Positions 11,282-22,200 of a stretch of 64,000 nt of DNA are shown one piece after another. The stretch is from the NCBI GenBank assembly GCA_020310875.1, contig CM035439.1:136591929-136655928 (forward strand), in the 5' to 3' direction. Each line of letters opens with the position of its first letter. Position 1 is the stretch's first letter. Under the pieces are notes generated by a model. The model was not told the DNA's origin. It did no database searches and saw only the letters and a program-made list of their open reading frames with translations. The translations under genes and the position numbers were made by a program. The DNA is from Ceratopteris richardii. Taxonomy: Eukaryota > Streptophyta > Polypodiopsida > Polypodiales > Pteridaceae.

Positions 11282-12365
11282 ATGAATATGGGGGTAAGGT
11301 CACATGATCCTTACATCCCCAACATTGACGATCATTTCAAGAAATTCATTGCACTATGTAAGCCTAGAGGATTGGAAGGGTGAACCAATGTCTTCATGTC
11401 TATGTTCCAAGAAACATTAGATGGGCTAGTTAACAAATGGTTCAGCCAGTTTGAGGACAAACATTTCAAAACTTGGCACGAGATGAGGACCGAATTTTTT
11501 TCTCCACGTAGACCAAGAAAGTCTACCAAGAAATTATTAGATGAGCTCAAGAATTTGAATCTAAGGAGAGATGAGTAATTTTTGAAACTAATGACCAAAA
11601 CAAAGGTGCTAGTTGCAAAGCTACCAGCGGCTCTAAGGGATTTCTTTATCAAGACGTGGCTAGAAAAGAAACTTTTGATGAGCACCAAGAACAAGCTCCA
11701 CAACTTGCTGGTGTCGAGTGCTTTGATAGGAGAGGTTGTAGCTATGGCGATAAGGATAGAGCAGGCCTGAGTTCCTTGTAACGAGTCTTCATCTCATCTA
11801 GAGCAGTGGGGTGACATCCATGAACATCAATGGTTTGCAACTGCAAAATAGGATACAATAGAAAAGTTAAGAAAGGATATCAAGAAGATGAGGTAGCCGG
11901 AGACAAGGGAAAGTCTCTCATGTATTATTTTCTACCCAGAAGGACACCCACAAACAGAATGTCTAAAAAGGTAGTCTATTAGTTTTGCAAAAAAATGGAG
12001 GCATGAAGCCCGCAACTCTTATTACTTGAAAGGGATGGTGGAACCCTCAACCACCTGCATTATGGGGACAACAGACCAGACAAGCACCACTAATGGTTTT
12101 GATAATGAAGCCTATAGTGGCTCTAGAACCCATTCTGAGTAATATTCCCATAGTCCCCATTTTTTATTCTTCTCCTGCTAATATAAGTATGCAGAACAAT
12201 ATGAATTATCAGGCCTCAACATTCAAGAACATGCCTCAACAGCCCATCATATGTTTTAGATGTGGAGAATATGGCAAAGTACAAGCTTGCTACCTCTTAT
12301 CAAAAATGCACCTCCATGTTCCAACTGTTCAGAGTTAAGGGATCACTACACTAGAGACTGAGTGA
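11282..12365 (+). pseudogene. gag: gag remnant, unit B
   Basis: Same architecture as unit A, offset by 3,872 bases. The ATG is at 11,282, with a TGA at 11,381-11,383, a TAA at 11,576-11,578 and the degenerate knuckle CFRCGEYGKVQAC near 12,252-12,290. A few substitutions distinguish it from unit A. Confidence 0.7.
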
Positions 12366-12512
12366 AGCAGGCAAACAAAAGCCAAAATTTGGTGAATAAT
12401 GCTTTTCAAATTTCACTAGAGTCACTTCCAACCAGGGATATACTATAACAATCATTGAGTACTCACGTGGTGCAACTGTGAGAAATCTCCCCACTCCAAA
12501 TATGGACCATAG

Positions 12513-13063
12513 TCTAGAAGGTAGAAGAACGGGTTGAGATGGTGGGGAATGACGATACCAGACTGCAAGGAGGAAGTGATATGAGCATAGTATCTAGCCT
12601 TGAGAAAATGGTCCCTACCCGATGGTAGAGGAAGGATGAGGCAAAAGAACTTGAGAAGAATGAAGAGCCTAGCAAGGTGGAGGATATGGCAATCAAAGAA
12701 AAAACAACCCCAACTGAGGTAGAAGAATTAACAAGAAGGATGGAAAGGAGATTGCAAAGACTAGACACTCCATCTCAAGCCAGGCCGAAGTTTCATGGAG
12801 GGACCAAGAGAAGTATCAAAGGAAGGAAAGAACAATAGAAGATGCATACTAGATGGCCCAACAAGAGATCAGAGGTAAGGCACCTGAGCTCATCATAAGT
12901 GCTCTAAGAACCCTTATAATAGTAAAACATATCCTAAGGAACACATACTCACAAGTAAGCCTATACAATCTGCTACATATGGATGCACAATTTAAGAACA
13001 AAATGAAAATCATTGTCACTTTGTCAGGAGCACTATTTTCCATGGAGGGTAGCCTACATAATT
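12513..13063 (+). pseudogene. Linker and truncated protease start, unit B
   Basis: The linker and the first 70 or so codons of the protease frame (from 12,853) are present. They end at ...SLHNC, where the sequence passes directly into LINE code. The protease catalytic loop is lost. The two parents share tgct at the junction. Confidence 0.7.
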
Positions 13064-13640
13064 GCTCTCTCCCATCTGTCACAAGTTGCAGGTCACTCTA
13101 TTCTATAAAGAAACCCTGGTTGGGTCCAGCAGTAGGATGGACTTTGTGTTGTGGAACATATGGAGGGGTCATATCCTCTGGCACATCTGGTTATCAAGAA
13201 ACCAAAAGGTTTTCAACAATAGAGACTGCTGCCTGCAACATATCTATTTCAAAAGTCTCATACACATTGGGCAAAAATGTTTCAGTATGATTGCTGATGC
13301 TCCTCATGAGGACTTTAAGTTATCTGTCCACTTGGCCACTATAGCTCCTTGTAAATGGAGAGACTCCTTGCTTCAGATGTAGTGTAAAAATAGGTTGGCA
13401 ATGATTCTGCTCTGTACATAAGCCCTGCTGGCTATTGCCTGCTTGGGTTGCTCCATTGAAGCTTCTTGCACACAAGCCTTCAACATGCTCTAATACCAAT
13501 GAAGGGCTTTGGTGTGTAGAACAAGAGGAGGAAGGAGGAGATGGAGGGAGAGGGAAGAGAGGAGAGACGCACAGATGCGTGGGAGCCTGAAAACCCACAT
13601 TATGATCTTTCTTGAGGCAATGCTCTATATATGATGTATA
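13064..13640 (+). mobile_element. LINE 3' fragment C
   Basis: Begins inside the zf-RVT region (LSPICHKLQVTLFYKETL) and ends in the G/A-rich tail. Its frame is fused in phase to the truncated protease of unit B, giving a chance chimeric open frame at 12,853-13,290. A TAG at 13,380-13,382 ends the LINE frame early compared with fragment A. Confidence 0.7.
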
Positions 13641-13643
13641 TTT

Positions 13644-14345
13644 ATGAATATGGGGGTAAGGTCACATGATCCTTACATCCCCAACATTGACGATCATTTA
13701 AAGAAATTCATTGCACTATGTAAGCCTAGAGGATTGGAAGGGTGAACCAATGCCTTCATGGCTATGTTCCAAGAAACATTAGATGGGCTAGTTAACAAAT
13801 GGTTCAGCCAGTTTGAGGACAAACATTTCAAAACTTGGCACGAGATGAAAACCGAATTTCTTTCTCCACGTAGACCAAGAAAGTCTACCAAGAAATTATT
13901 AGATGAGCTCAAGAATTTGAATCTAAGGAGAGATGAGTAATTTTTGAAACTAATGACCAAAACAAAGGTGCTAGTTGCATGAAGCCCGCAACTCTTATTA
14001 CTTGAAAGGGATGGTGGAACCCCCAAGCACCTGCATTATGGGGACAACAGCCCAGACAAGCACCACTAATGGTTTTGATAATGAAGCCTATAGTGGCTCT
14101 AGAACCCATTTTGAGTAATATTCCCATAGTCCCCATTTTTTATTCTTCTCCTGCTAATATAAGTATGCAGAACAATATGAATTATCAGGCCTCAACATTC
14201 AAGAACAGGCCTCAACAGCCCATCATGTGTTTTAGATGTGGAGAATATGGCAAAGTACAAGCTTGCTACCTCTTATAAAAAATTGCACCTCCATGTTCCA
14301 ACTGTTCAAAGTTAAGGGATCACTACACTAGAGAATGAGTGAAGC
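13644..14345 (+). pseudogene. gag: gag remnant, unit C, with 384-bp deletion
   Basis: The gag core is present from the ATG at 13,644, with TGA at 13,743-13,745 and TAA at 13,938-13,940. At about 13,978 the sequence jumps from the start of KVLVAKLP to the segment that in unit A lies at 8,130. This removes about 384 bases and brings the knuckle region (CFRCGEYGKVQAC, about 14,229-14,268) close to the core. Unit F carries the identical deletion. Confidence 0.7.
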
Positions 14346-14489
14346 AGGCAAACAGAAGCCAAAATTTGGTGAATAATGCTTTTCAAATTTCACTAAAGTC
14401 ACTTCCAACCAGGGATATACTATAACAATCATTGAGTACTCACGTGGTGCAACTATGAGAAATCTCCCCACTCCAAATATGGACCATAG

Positions 14490-15471
14490 TCTAGAAGGTA
14501 GAAGAACGCGTTGAGATGGTGGGGAATGACGATACTAGACTGCAAGGAGGAAGTGATATGAGCATAGTATCTAGCCTTGAGAAAATGGTCCCTACCCGAT
14601 GGTAGAGGAAGGATGAGGCAAAAGAACTTGAGAAGAATGAAGAGCCTAGCAAGGTGGAGGATACGGCAATCAAAGAAAAAACAACCCCAACTGAGGTAGA
14701 AGAATTAACAAGAAGGATGGAAAGGAGATTGCAAAGACTAGACACTCCATCTCAAGCCAGGCCGAAGATTCATGGAGGGACCAAGAGAAGTATCAAAGGA
14801 AGGAAAGAACAATAGAAGATGTATACTAGATGGCCCAACAAGAGATCAGAGGTAAGGCACCTGAGCTCATCATAAGTGCTCTAAGAACCCTTATAATAGT
14901 AAAACATATCCTAAGGAACACATACTCACAAGTAAGCCTATACAATCTGCTACATATAGATGCACAATTTAAGAACAAAATGACAAGCATTGTCACTTTG
15001 TCAGGAGCACTATTTTCCATGGAGGGTAGCCTACATAATTGCTTCATAGCACAGGCCCCATTGACTAACTATCATAGTCCATGTGTAGTAGTTAAAATAG
15101 TTGGTCAAGAAATTACAAGAGTAATCATGGATGGTGGGTCTGGAGTCAACCTGATGTTGAAATCAATGATGAAGAGGTTAGGACTCCAACCATCTAGGGG
15201 CACAATTCATTGTCATGATGGTAGACCAAAGCAAGGTAAAGGCAATTGGAATAGTTGAAAGGGTAGAACTGATGATGTCGAGGTCTACATTTATCCTGGA
15301 TTTTGTTATACTATGAATCATGCTTATGATTGGAGGTTTCCCCTTACTATTAGGATGGCCATGGCTGAGACATGCAATGATCATCCACAATAGGGGGTGG
15401 AATTACATGTGGGGACATGATGAAGATAATTTGAAGCAATTGCAAATGGAAGCTAGCCCGGATTATGCATA
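14490..15471 (+). pseudogene. Linker and aspartic protease remnant, unit C
   Basis: Linker followed by a protease frame from 14,830, with VGQEITRVIMDGGSGVNLM (catalytic D-G-G-S, about 15,110-15,155) open to 15,258. The second half, with LLLGWPWLRHAMIIH, is in another frame. This is the best preserved protease of the left three units, because the TAG of unit A is absent. Confidence 0.65.
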
Positions 15472-15888
15472 AAAAGGTGTCAACGCCTCAACACTAGGGT
15501 TAGGATGACTATGTGCCAACCCCCCAGGATGGAGTAGGTGATCAGAAAAAACTGATCTAGAAGGGAGAACACATGCAAAAAATCCATCCTTGTTACATTA
15601 TGGTAAGTTCATCCAAGGGGAAATCAATAGTTGGCGTTCAATTAAGTGGAACATAACCTTATTGCATGGTCAACTGTGGGGAAGGAGCCTACTACAAGCA
15701 GAGCATAACATTGAGACAGGGAAGGAAGACAAGTCAGAGCTTCTATGGATGGAAAGGAACCCTTTGGAATAATAGCAAGACTAGGATAGGGAGAACGAAT
15801 GATTAACCGGGGACAAGAAAGTCAAGCTCAGGCAACTCACAAAGCAAAGGCCAACCTTATATGATAAGGGTCCTCAATCAGAAGCACC
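15472..15888. other. Unit C spacer, unrecognised
   Basis: Counterpart of 9,622-10,038 with a few substitutions. It holds the same 60-codon frame at 15,590-15,772; no family recognised. Confidence 0.4.
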
Positions 15889-16170
15889 TCATGATATAGA
15901 GCATAAAGTAGCATGCATGAAGTTGAATCTAGACAACAATGGGATATGGAAAGAACTTACTGTTCTACAAACACTTTTAAGCGAGGTAATATGTTTGGTT
16001 GCCCCACTATCAAAGTACCAAAAGTCTAAGTCTATTGCAGACAAACACTGTTCATGAGAAGATGGGTCATAAGTGCAAACAGTGGTAAATGCCCATTCTT
16101 CATTCTGCACAAGATTAACAGACTCTATTTTGGGTCATTGCAGACCGCAATTTCTCATATTAAAAGCAAA
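15889..16170 (-). pseudogene. Reversed copia gag/protease fragment, unit C
   Basis: Minus-strand FWYFDSGATKHIT with the preceding EEWAFTTVC segment, as in unit A (offset 5,850). Confidence 0.75.
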
Positions 16171-16306
16171 GGCTTTCTGCAAAAGTTACCAACTTTTAGT
16201 TTCACACATGCTTTTTGAAGCCGCTTTCATGTAACGATTATTTCGAAATAATAAAAAAATCATATAAATACATGCACTATGTGGATGTAGTCATGTCAAC
16301 GAAAAT

Positions 16307-16567
16307 GTGAAAGTGACAATTATGCTAGTGCATAGCATCGTGTCAACAAAATTCAAGCTCAAGATGGGCAAGAAACAACCATTCAAATCATCGTCAAGAG
16401 TGAGAAAGAAAAAAGAGATGATTTATGAGATGGAGCCACAATATTCATTGTTCGAAAGAGACAAAGAGCACAAAGAGATGATGAATGATTTTCAACCCAC
16501 CAAGAATCAAAGGCAAAGTCACACACACTCTGGCAGCGAGAACAAGGGTAAAACTATATTCCTGTGA
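16307..16567 (+). other. Dispersed basic-ORF module, unit C
   Basis: An 86-codon frame starting MKVTIMLVHSIVS, with the basic core KKQPFKSSSRVRKKKE and an acidic/basic mixed C-terminus. It recurs identically at 59,946-60,206 and in diverged form at 10,455, 18,720, 49,222, 54,937 and 62,360. Its role is unknown; it may be a leader or gag-start piece of one of the nested elements. Confidence 0.35.
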
Positions 16568-16569
16568 AA

Positions 16570-17160
16570 ATAGTATGTACATCATTTTGACACTTGTTTG
16601 TGCGCATAACCCTCCCCGCGATGACATTCCCCCATACCTATATAACACTTTGGGGCATTTGATTCTCAGTGAAGAGGACATAGGGGAAGGAAGAGTGAAG
16701 ACAGAAATTGAGGAGAAGGCGAGATCTGACGTAGCATGAGGAATCCTTTGTTCCAATCCAAGATGTGCCCTCAAGGAATGTAGGTTGTTACTTTTGCATT
16801 TTGTAAAAAGCGGCAGCAGAGGGGAGTCGCTATAGAAAGACCCATCTCCCTTGTTTTGTGGAGACATTTTGAAGTTCATATTCTTGCTCCTTCCTCCTCT
16901 TGAAGCTTCTATTGAGATTTCATAGTGTTGGGGGGTGAAGTAAGGTGCATTGCCTCTCAATTAAGTACTTGAAGTAAGGTGCATTGCCTCTCAATTAAGT
17001 ATTTGGGTTAATCTACATTCGTCTATGCTTGCATGTCATGTAGCCTGCCGCGCCTGCGTACAAGCAATTTTGGATACCCACAGGTCCATCCATCCATGTT
17101 TGGCGACGGAGAAGAGGAGCTGTTACCTTACAAAAGGCGCAGGCCTCGAGGTTGCGAGCA
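16570..17160. other. Non-coding stretch upstream of tRNA-iMet with a 34-bp tandem duplication
   Basis: No coding frame is supported. At 16,936-17,004 a 34-base unit (gaagtaaggtgcattgcctc...) occurs twice in tandem. A TATA-like cctatataac lies near 16,637. Sequence composition is closer to single-copy DNA than to the flanking elements. Confidence 0.4.
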
Positions 17161-17164
17161 ACTC

Positions 17165-17236
17165 ATCAGAGTGGCGCAGCGGAAGCGTGGTGGGCCCATA
17201 ACCCACAGGTCCCAGGATCGAAACCTGGCTCTGATA
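17165..17236 (+). tRNA. tRNA-iMet: Initiator tRNA-Met (CAT)
   Basis: A 72-base cloverleaf. The acceptor stem ATCAGAG/CTCTGAT is fully paired and has the A1-T72 pair of initiators, with discriminator A. The anticodon stem GTGGG/CCCAC carries the loop CCCATAA with anticodon CAT at 17,197-17,199 and C33. The T stem CCAGG/CCTGG carries the loop ATCGAAA, in which A54 and A60 replace the elongator T54 and pyrimidine 60. The internal A box lies at 17,172-17,182 and the B box GGATCGAAACC at 17,215-17,225. No intron. An identical copy is at 60,804-60,875. It starts translation and also serves as the copia primer. Confidence 0.97.
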
Positions 17237-17278
17237 TAAGCATCACGCAGAGCGCGAGCTTCCAACGGCCCCCCTCCC

Positions 17279-17282
17279 TTTT
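17279..17282 (+). terminator. Pol III terminator of tRNA-iMet
   Basis: The first T4 run downstream of the tRNA lies 43 bases after its 3' end, at the usual kind of distance for Pol III termination. Confidence 0.6.
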
Positions 17283-17805
17283 CCTTGCTCTCTGCTTTTG
17301 CAAAATTCTGTGTCCATATGTGCCCTTTCCGAATAATAACTCTCGAGATTTGGCTGACACACATCGATCTGCTATGCGTGTATGCGGCTTTTCTTCCATC
17401 TTCATTCTTCTTCACCACATATGCACAATCAGTCACCCAATTTACGGGTGCATGTTCATAATGCTAACATCCAATACAAGAGCTTCAAACTTATCAAGTA
17501 CAACTCTCTCCTCTCTCACACACACAGTCTGCATCCGACACACATCACATCGAAGCCCCGCGATACACCAAATTATTGTCACCAATCCAATCCAATAGTC
17601 GCTACGTAGCTTAGCCATGAGAAATGTGGGGAAACCCTCTCTTCTTTCATCCATGCAATTCCTTCTTTAACCTGCACACTCTTATTATACCTTTTTTGCA
17701 CAAAACCATGTGCTTGAAACGCATACACTTCTTCATGAAAAGCACCCATTCACAAATTCAGTCATTATTATGTTGGCCAGGTGAACACTCCAACCATTGT
17801 GAGCT
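17283..17805. other. Non-coding stretch downstream of tRNA-iMet
   Basis: No gene recognised. CT/CACA-rich and without a retroelement motif that I can name. Several open frames overlap the tRNA and are not credible. Confidence 0.4.
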
Positions 17806-17960
17806 TCAAGTTGCACAAATGCTAAAGAGGCTAGTCAATAGCTCATCAAAATCGATCCCTTTTGCTTGAGCATAAACTTTAACTACAAGCCTAAACTTAT
17901 AACTCTCAATAGTATCCATACACTTGGGTTTAAAGTCAATGGCCTTCTTGCCAATGTTGG
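17806..17960 (-). pseudogene. Copia reverse transcriptase N-terminal scrap 1
   Basis: The minus strand reads IESYKFRLVVKVYAQAKGID followed by FDELL. This is the copia RT segment normally of the form YKARLVAKGYxQxxGIDFDE, preceded by a KxxxFKPK stretch. It is truncated on both sides. Confidence 0.7.
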
Positions 17961-18451
17961 TGTGAGGAGCAAGCCCAAGAGCTTCACCTCTCCTCTTGGA
18001 TTTCTCTCCACTTTTATCATGCACAAATGCAAAATCACTTTGACCTTACGTTTGTAAGTTTCACAGGTTAATTCTTCGTATCACTTTGAGCCAAATGCTC
18101 CTTGCAAAAGGCGGAAGGAATCTCGTGATTGAAGGGAGCCAAAAGCCACGAGAAATGTAGGGAAACTCTCCCCGCACATATGCACCTACATCCATTGTAT
18201 CCTATCAAAACACATGGGACTTGCAATGGGTTTATGATTCTCGAGGTCAAAACACTCGAATAAAGTCCCAATGTATTTTGTTTGAGGGACAGAAATGCCT
18301 CTATCTATTTGCACAAGCCGAACCTCCAAATAATGATGCCGATGGCCCAAATTCGACATTCAAAAAGAGGCATGCAAGATAGCATTGAATTAGTGTACTA
18401 GCAAACATGCCTAACAAGTGCAAAAGACAATAGTCATACGACAAGTAGAGC

Positions 18452-18535
18452 AAATGCCTCATCGAAATCAATCCCTTCTTCTTGAGCATAAACTTTAACT
18501 ACAAGCCTAGACTTATAACTCTCAATATTGAATTA
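18452..18535 (-). pseudogene. Copia reverse transcriptase N-terminal scrap 2
   Basis: The minus strand reads IESYKSRLVVKVYAQEEGID then FDEAF, a closer match to the copia RT consensus than scrap 1. The two scraps are repeats of each other about 0.64 kb apart. The DNA between them (17,961-18,451) has no recognisable domain. Confidence 0.7.
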
Positions 18536-18589
18536 CCTTTCGTTCCTTCCCCCCATTCCTTGTTTGAAAGATGGAGACACAGAGAGCTA

Positions 18590-18835
18590 TAAATCAATCA
18601 TGTGAGCTAGAGAAACAAGATAGCATTGTACAATATACTCTATCAGAGGCTATGGAATAGAATAAAAAGGCCGAAGCTAGAGAAGCATTAAGTGAGTTGC
18701 AAAAATTCATGTCAACAAAAATATGAAACTAGCAATTATGCTAGTGCATAGCATCATGTCAAAAAAAATCAAGCTCATAATCAAAAAGAAAAATCCATTC
18801 AAATCATCATCAATATTGAGACAAAAAATAGCAAT
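18590..18835 (+). other. Leader-like module; empty-site paralogue of the 17.5-kb element's target
   Basis: The segment reads METQRAINQSCELEKQ... and then AREALSELQKF, an amphipathic charged stretch, followed by a diverged copy of the basic KKNPFKSSS module. The part around 18,630-18,690 (gaggctatggaatag) corresponds to the left flank (to 31,621) plus the right flank (from 49,113) of the large element, and so shows the uninterrupted target. Confidence 0.5.
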
Positions 18836-18837
18836 GG

Positions 18838-19020
18838 CAAACCCCATCGCGACACGCCCATGCCATCATGATCATCCACACCATCCTGATGGTTAGCCCC
18901 ATGGTGATGCTCCCATGCTATCATTATCATCCATACCATCACAACGGTTAGCACCGTTGCAATGATCCAAGACCATCGTGATAGTCCAGGCCATTGCAAT
19001 GGTCTTAGACAATCATGATA
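18838..19020. repeat. Decayed CCATCGCGA-type minisatellite
   Basis: Repeats of CCATCNNGAT type: ccatcgcgac, ccatcatgat, ccatcctgat, ccatcacaac, ccatcgtgat, ccattgcaat. They match the unit of the array at 32,640-33,515 but with CpG steps mostly replaced by TpG or CpA. Its place upstream of a decayed gag mirrors the leader of the large gypsy element. Confidence 0.7.
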
Positions 19021-19254
19021 GGGCCCTTATTTGGAAGAAACTAGGGTTGCAATCGTTTTGATAAATTTTCATATTTTTTTAAATATATTGGGTGCTTCTT
19101 GGACCTCCAAAGTAAGGGAATGCGAGCACCATAAAGAATCAAGGCAAGAAGCAATGTTTGGGAGACTTCTTGAGAAGTCGACAACATACCAATTGTGGTA
19201 AAAAGAGCTTGCCTTAAGGTTTGAAATTCATTAAAAATTCTAGTACTTAAGCAA

Positions 19255-22200
19255 GTGTTGAGAGATGAACAAGTTTAGGATCTGTTCACTCAATACAATG
19301 CTTTTGGATTAACCATGAAGAACACTACCCTAACATGGTTCCAATCCTTGCATTAAGGAGAATGTAGGGATATTAATCAATTGCTCAAAGCCTTTGTAAC
19401 AGAATTCTCTACGAGCAGAATTAAACACAATTGTTCATCTTAATCCATAGGTTTAAGCAGACTCCATAAGAAACTATTAGGTTACACCCATCTGCAAGCT
19501 ACCTACTCACGCTAAACAAGTTCCTTGCTCGTAAATGGTTTGTTGAGTGCAAAACTACAATCATACTTCTATCTTAAGAAGCCCCGAAACATAAAGCAAT
19601 GCGTGAGGATGCGTATGGATATAGAGGATAATTTTGGAGCTATCTAAATTCTATAAGGATTCAGATTGTTAAACCAAATTCAAATCCAAACCCTCTACCT
19701 CCATCAAAGAGTTAGCAAAGAAAGTGGCTCAAAAGTTAGGAGTATTGATTAAACAGACACCTAGAATGGTTTCTATGAAAAACCTTATTATACATGTGGA
19801 GGAGATCAGCTAGCCAACATGTGTCCTTTTCTAGTTTAGAACCTAGGGAACCTGAATGCAAAATACTCCACAATTGAGGGAATATACATGAACCAAACTC
19901 GCAAGATTGTCCCTATAATAATCAGGAAGTTAGGAAAATTTACGAACAGCCTTACCCGCAGCCACGTAGGTATCAAGGCCAATAGGAGCAGTAGCCTATT
20001 ATAGACCAACACAACACAAGCAACCACCTTATTAGGCACAACAAAGACCAAAACATGTGCTAGGAGAGCACCCACCACGCCTTGCTAATGTAATTGCATT
20101 CAAATATGGGGCGACAAATGATATCCTTAATACAACTTTAATACCAACATCTCCATTGATCTCAAGAAATGACCCCAATGATGAGAGTTTTGATACAATG
20201 TATGGAGATAGTACAATAGACTACTACATAGAATTCCTAGAGCACCTTGATGTATACCCGTAAAAAGCACCCACAATGGAGCCTAATTGGGAGCTCGAAT
20301 ATTCTATGTAATGTATGCAAAACCCAACCCTAGACCTCAAAAGAGGACCCTCTTTTAGATGCCAAGGAGATCACTTTGTAAGGGAATGTCCCCATTCTCC
20401 ACTTGTAGGGCAACGGCCTTATCTCACCATTCAAGGATATTGTTGAAAGTGTGGTAAAGAGCACATTATATTCGAATGTCATAAAACCCTACCAATGCCT
20501 CTACAATAACTCCAATCAGCGTATTAAGCATAGTGCAAGCATCAAGTGGATCCACACCCACCTTTGTGCCAATTCAAACAGTGACCATAGCTGAGGCTTT
20601 AGATCAAACCCAACATGTAGAACAAGAGAAACCCTCATAATCTAGTGGAATTGGACAGTCTAGTAGAAAGAAAGCGAAATCATGGAAATTTTCTCGAGAA
20701 AGAGTTGAGAGACAATGGAACACGAAGCTAGATAAACTTGAAGGAAGATTGAAAGAAACCAAGGAAAATATCATAGGATTAACATCACAAGAATCACTAG
20801 AAATTCCCTCCTTTCCAAAGCCAGGATGATTTTTAGTAGAACCCCTTGTAGAGGACTTGGATATGATGTTCAAAGCCTATCAAGCTATTTTGAGAGAAGG
20901 ACCCAATCCTGCAAAGCTAGAAAAAAACTTTTCGAGAGTAGACCTAGAAATAGAGAGAACCAAACTTTGCATGAAAATCGTTGAACCAGTGTAGGCTATG
21001 CTCGATGCTACCCAATATGCTAAGTCGAGTAACCTAATCAAACCACTTTTGCACATCTAGGGACTATTAGAGAGATTAGAGCGATTGGTATCTAAGCCAA
21101 ACCATTTAGTGCCAAAGGAAGCTCATTCCAAGCACACAATGATAATTCTCACCAGTTATATCATAAGTTCTTAATGCGACAGAGTGTGGAATTTCTCCCC
21201 CAATCAATATGTACTCACAAGTATTCTTGAGAGAGATTCAAGAGGAGAAATGGAGGTTAGAGTAGGGTGTTCCACCCCATATTCAAGAGATGTATGATCT
21301 TTATGATCAATTTCCTCAAGACATCCCTTCTATATAGGGGGAGTAGGAAGATTTCCAGTCAAGTGAAGGATTAGATTTTGAATCGAATTCCTTACAAGGA
21401 TTGCCCCATTTCAGAGGACCATGGGAATCAAAGTCTATTCAGATGAGAGCTCCTACTGTCTTGAGAAGAAACAATGATTCAATTTTCTTTGGGAACATGG
21501 AAGTGATCAAGAATAATAAAGTGTAGTGTCAAGTCACTTTAGATGAATTATTGAAACTCAAACCTGAGTTGCAAAATCATGTAGCAAACAAACTACTAGA
21601 TGTTGATAATTCCCGCCCTCAAGAAGGATTGCAAAGAAAGGTGTTAGAGATACCCATATATAAGAGCTTAGCCAAATCTTTGTCGAGTACAGAAAGCATC
21701 AAGTGTGCATGAACCCAGAGAAATGTTGCTTGATGGTTAGATAACATAATTTTAGGTCAAATTGTGCCATAGAACAATAAATATATCTATGTAGATGAAT
21801 AGAGAGTGATAGTTGAGTTACCCAGACCCAAAACAGTTAAGGAAGTACAAGATTTTAGTGGACATTGTGGGTACTACCAAAGTTTTATCCACATGTACAT
21901 TATTATTCCAAAGCCTCTATACAACCTCTCGACAAACTTCGAATGGATTGAAGAATGCAAGACCTCTTTTAATGAGCCAAAACAATGATTGTGCTCAACC
22001 CCTATTTTGACAACAGTTAAATAAACCATTCCATGTTAATGTCAACACTTCAAACTATGCTATTGGATGTGTGCTAGCACAACCTATAGATGAAGGGAAC
22101 ATAGATCTACCAATAGCATATGTGAGTAGGCAAATAAAAGCCGTAGAACACAATTACTCTACCATCAAGAGAGAATGCTTAGGCTTGATCTATGCAGTTA

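Larger units (their letters stand above)
13712..20361. repeat. Left copy of a 6.65-kb direct duplication
   Basis: Matches 57,351-64,000 base for base at a constant offset of 43,639, with only scattered substitutions and a one-base indel near 20,346. Examples are A/T-type changes in the protease frames and acaag versus acaacc near 20,040. It covers gag-protease unit C, the reversed copia fragment, the tRNA-iMet gene, copia RT scraps, the decayed minisatellite and the start of a decayed gypsy gag. The right copy runs off the window. Confidence 0.95.

Noticed and set aside
12853-13290. 145-codon apparent fusion protein (protease start + LINE)
   Set aside because: Result of a chance in-phase junction between two broken elements; no catalytic residues of either.
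16445-16960. 171-codon minus-strand frame (also at 60,084-60,599)
   Set aside because: No recognisable domain; overlaps the dispersed module and the 34-bp tandem duplication; present twice only because the DNA is duplicated.
17128-17598. Frames of 79-148 codons around 17.1-17.6 kb
   Set aside because: They overlap the tRNA-iMet gene and have no protein features.
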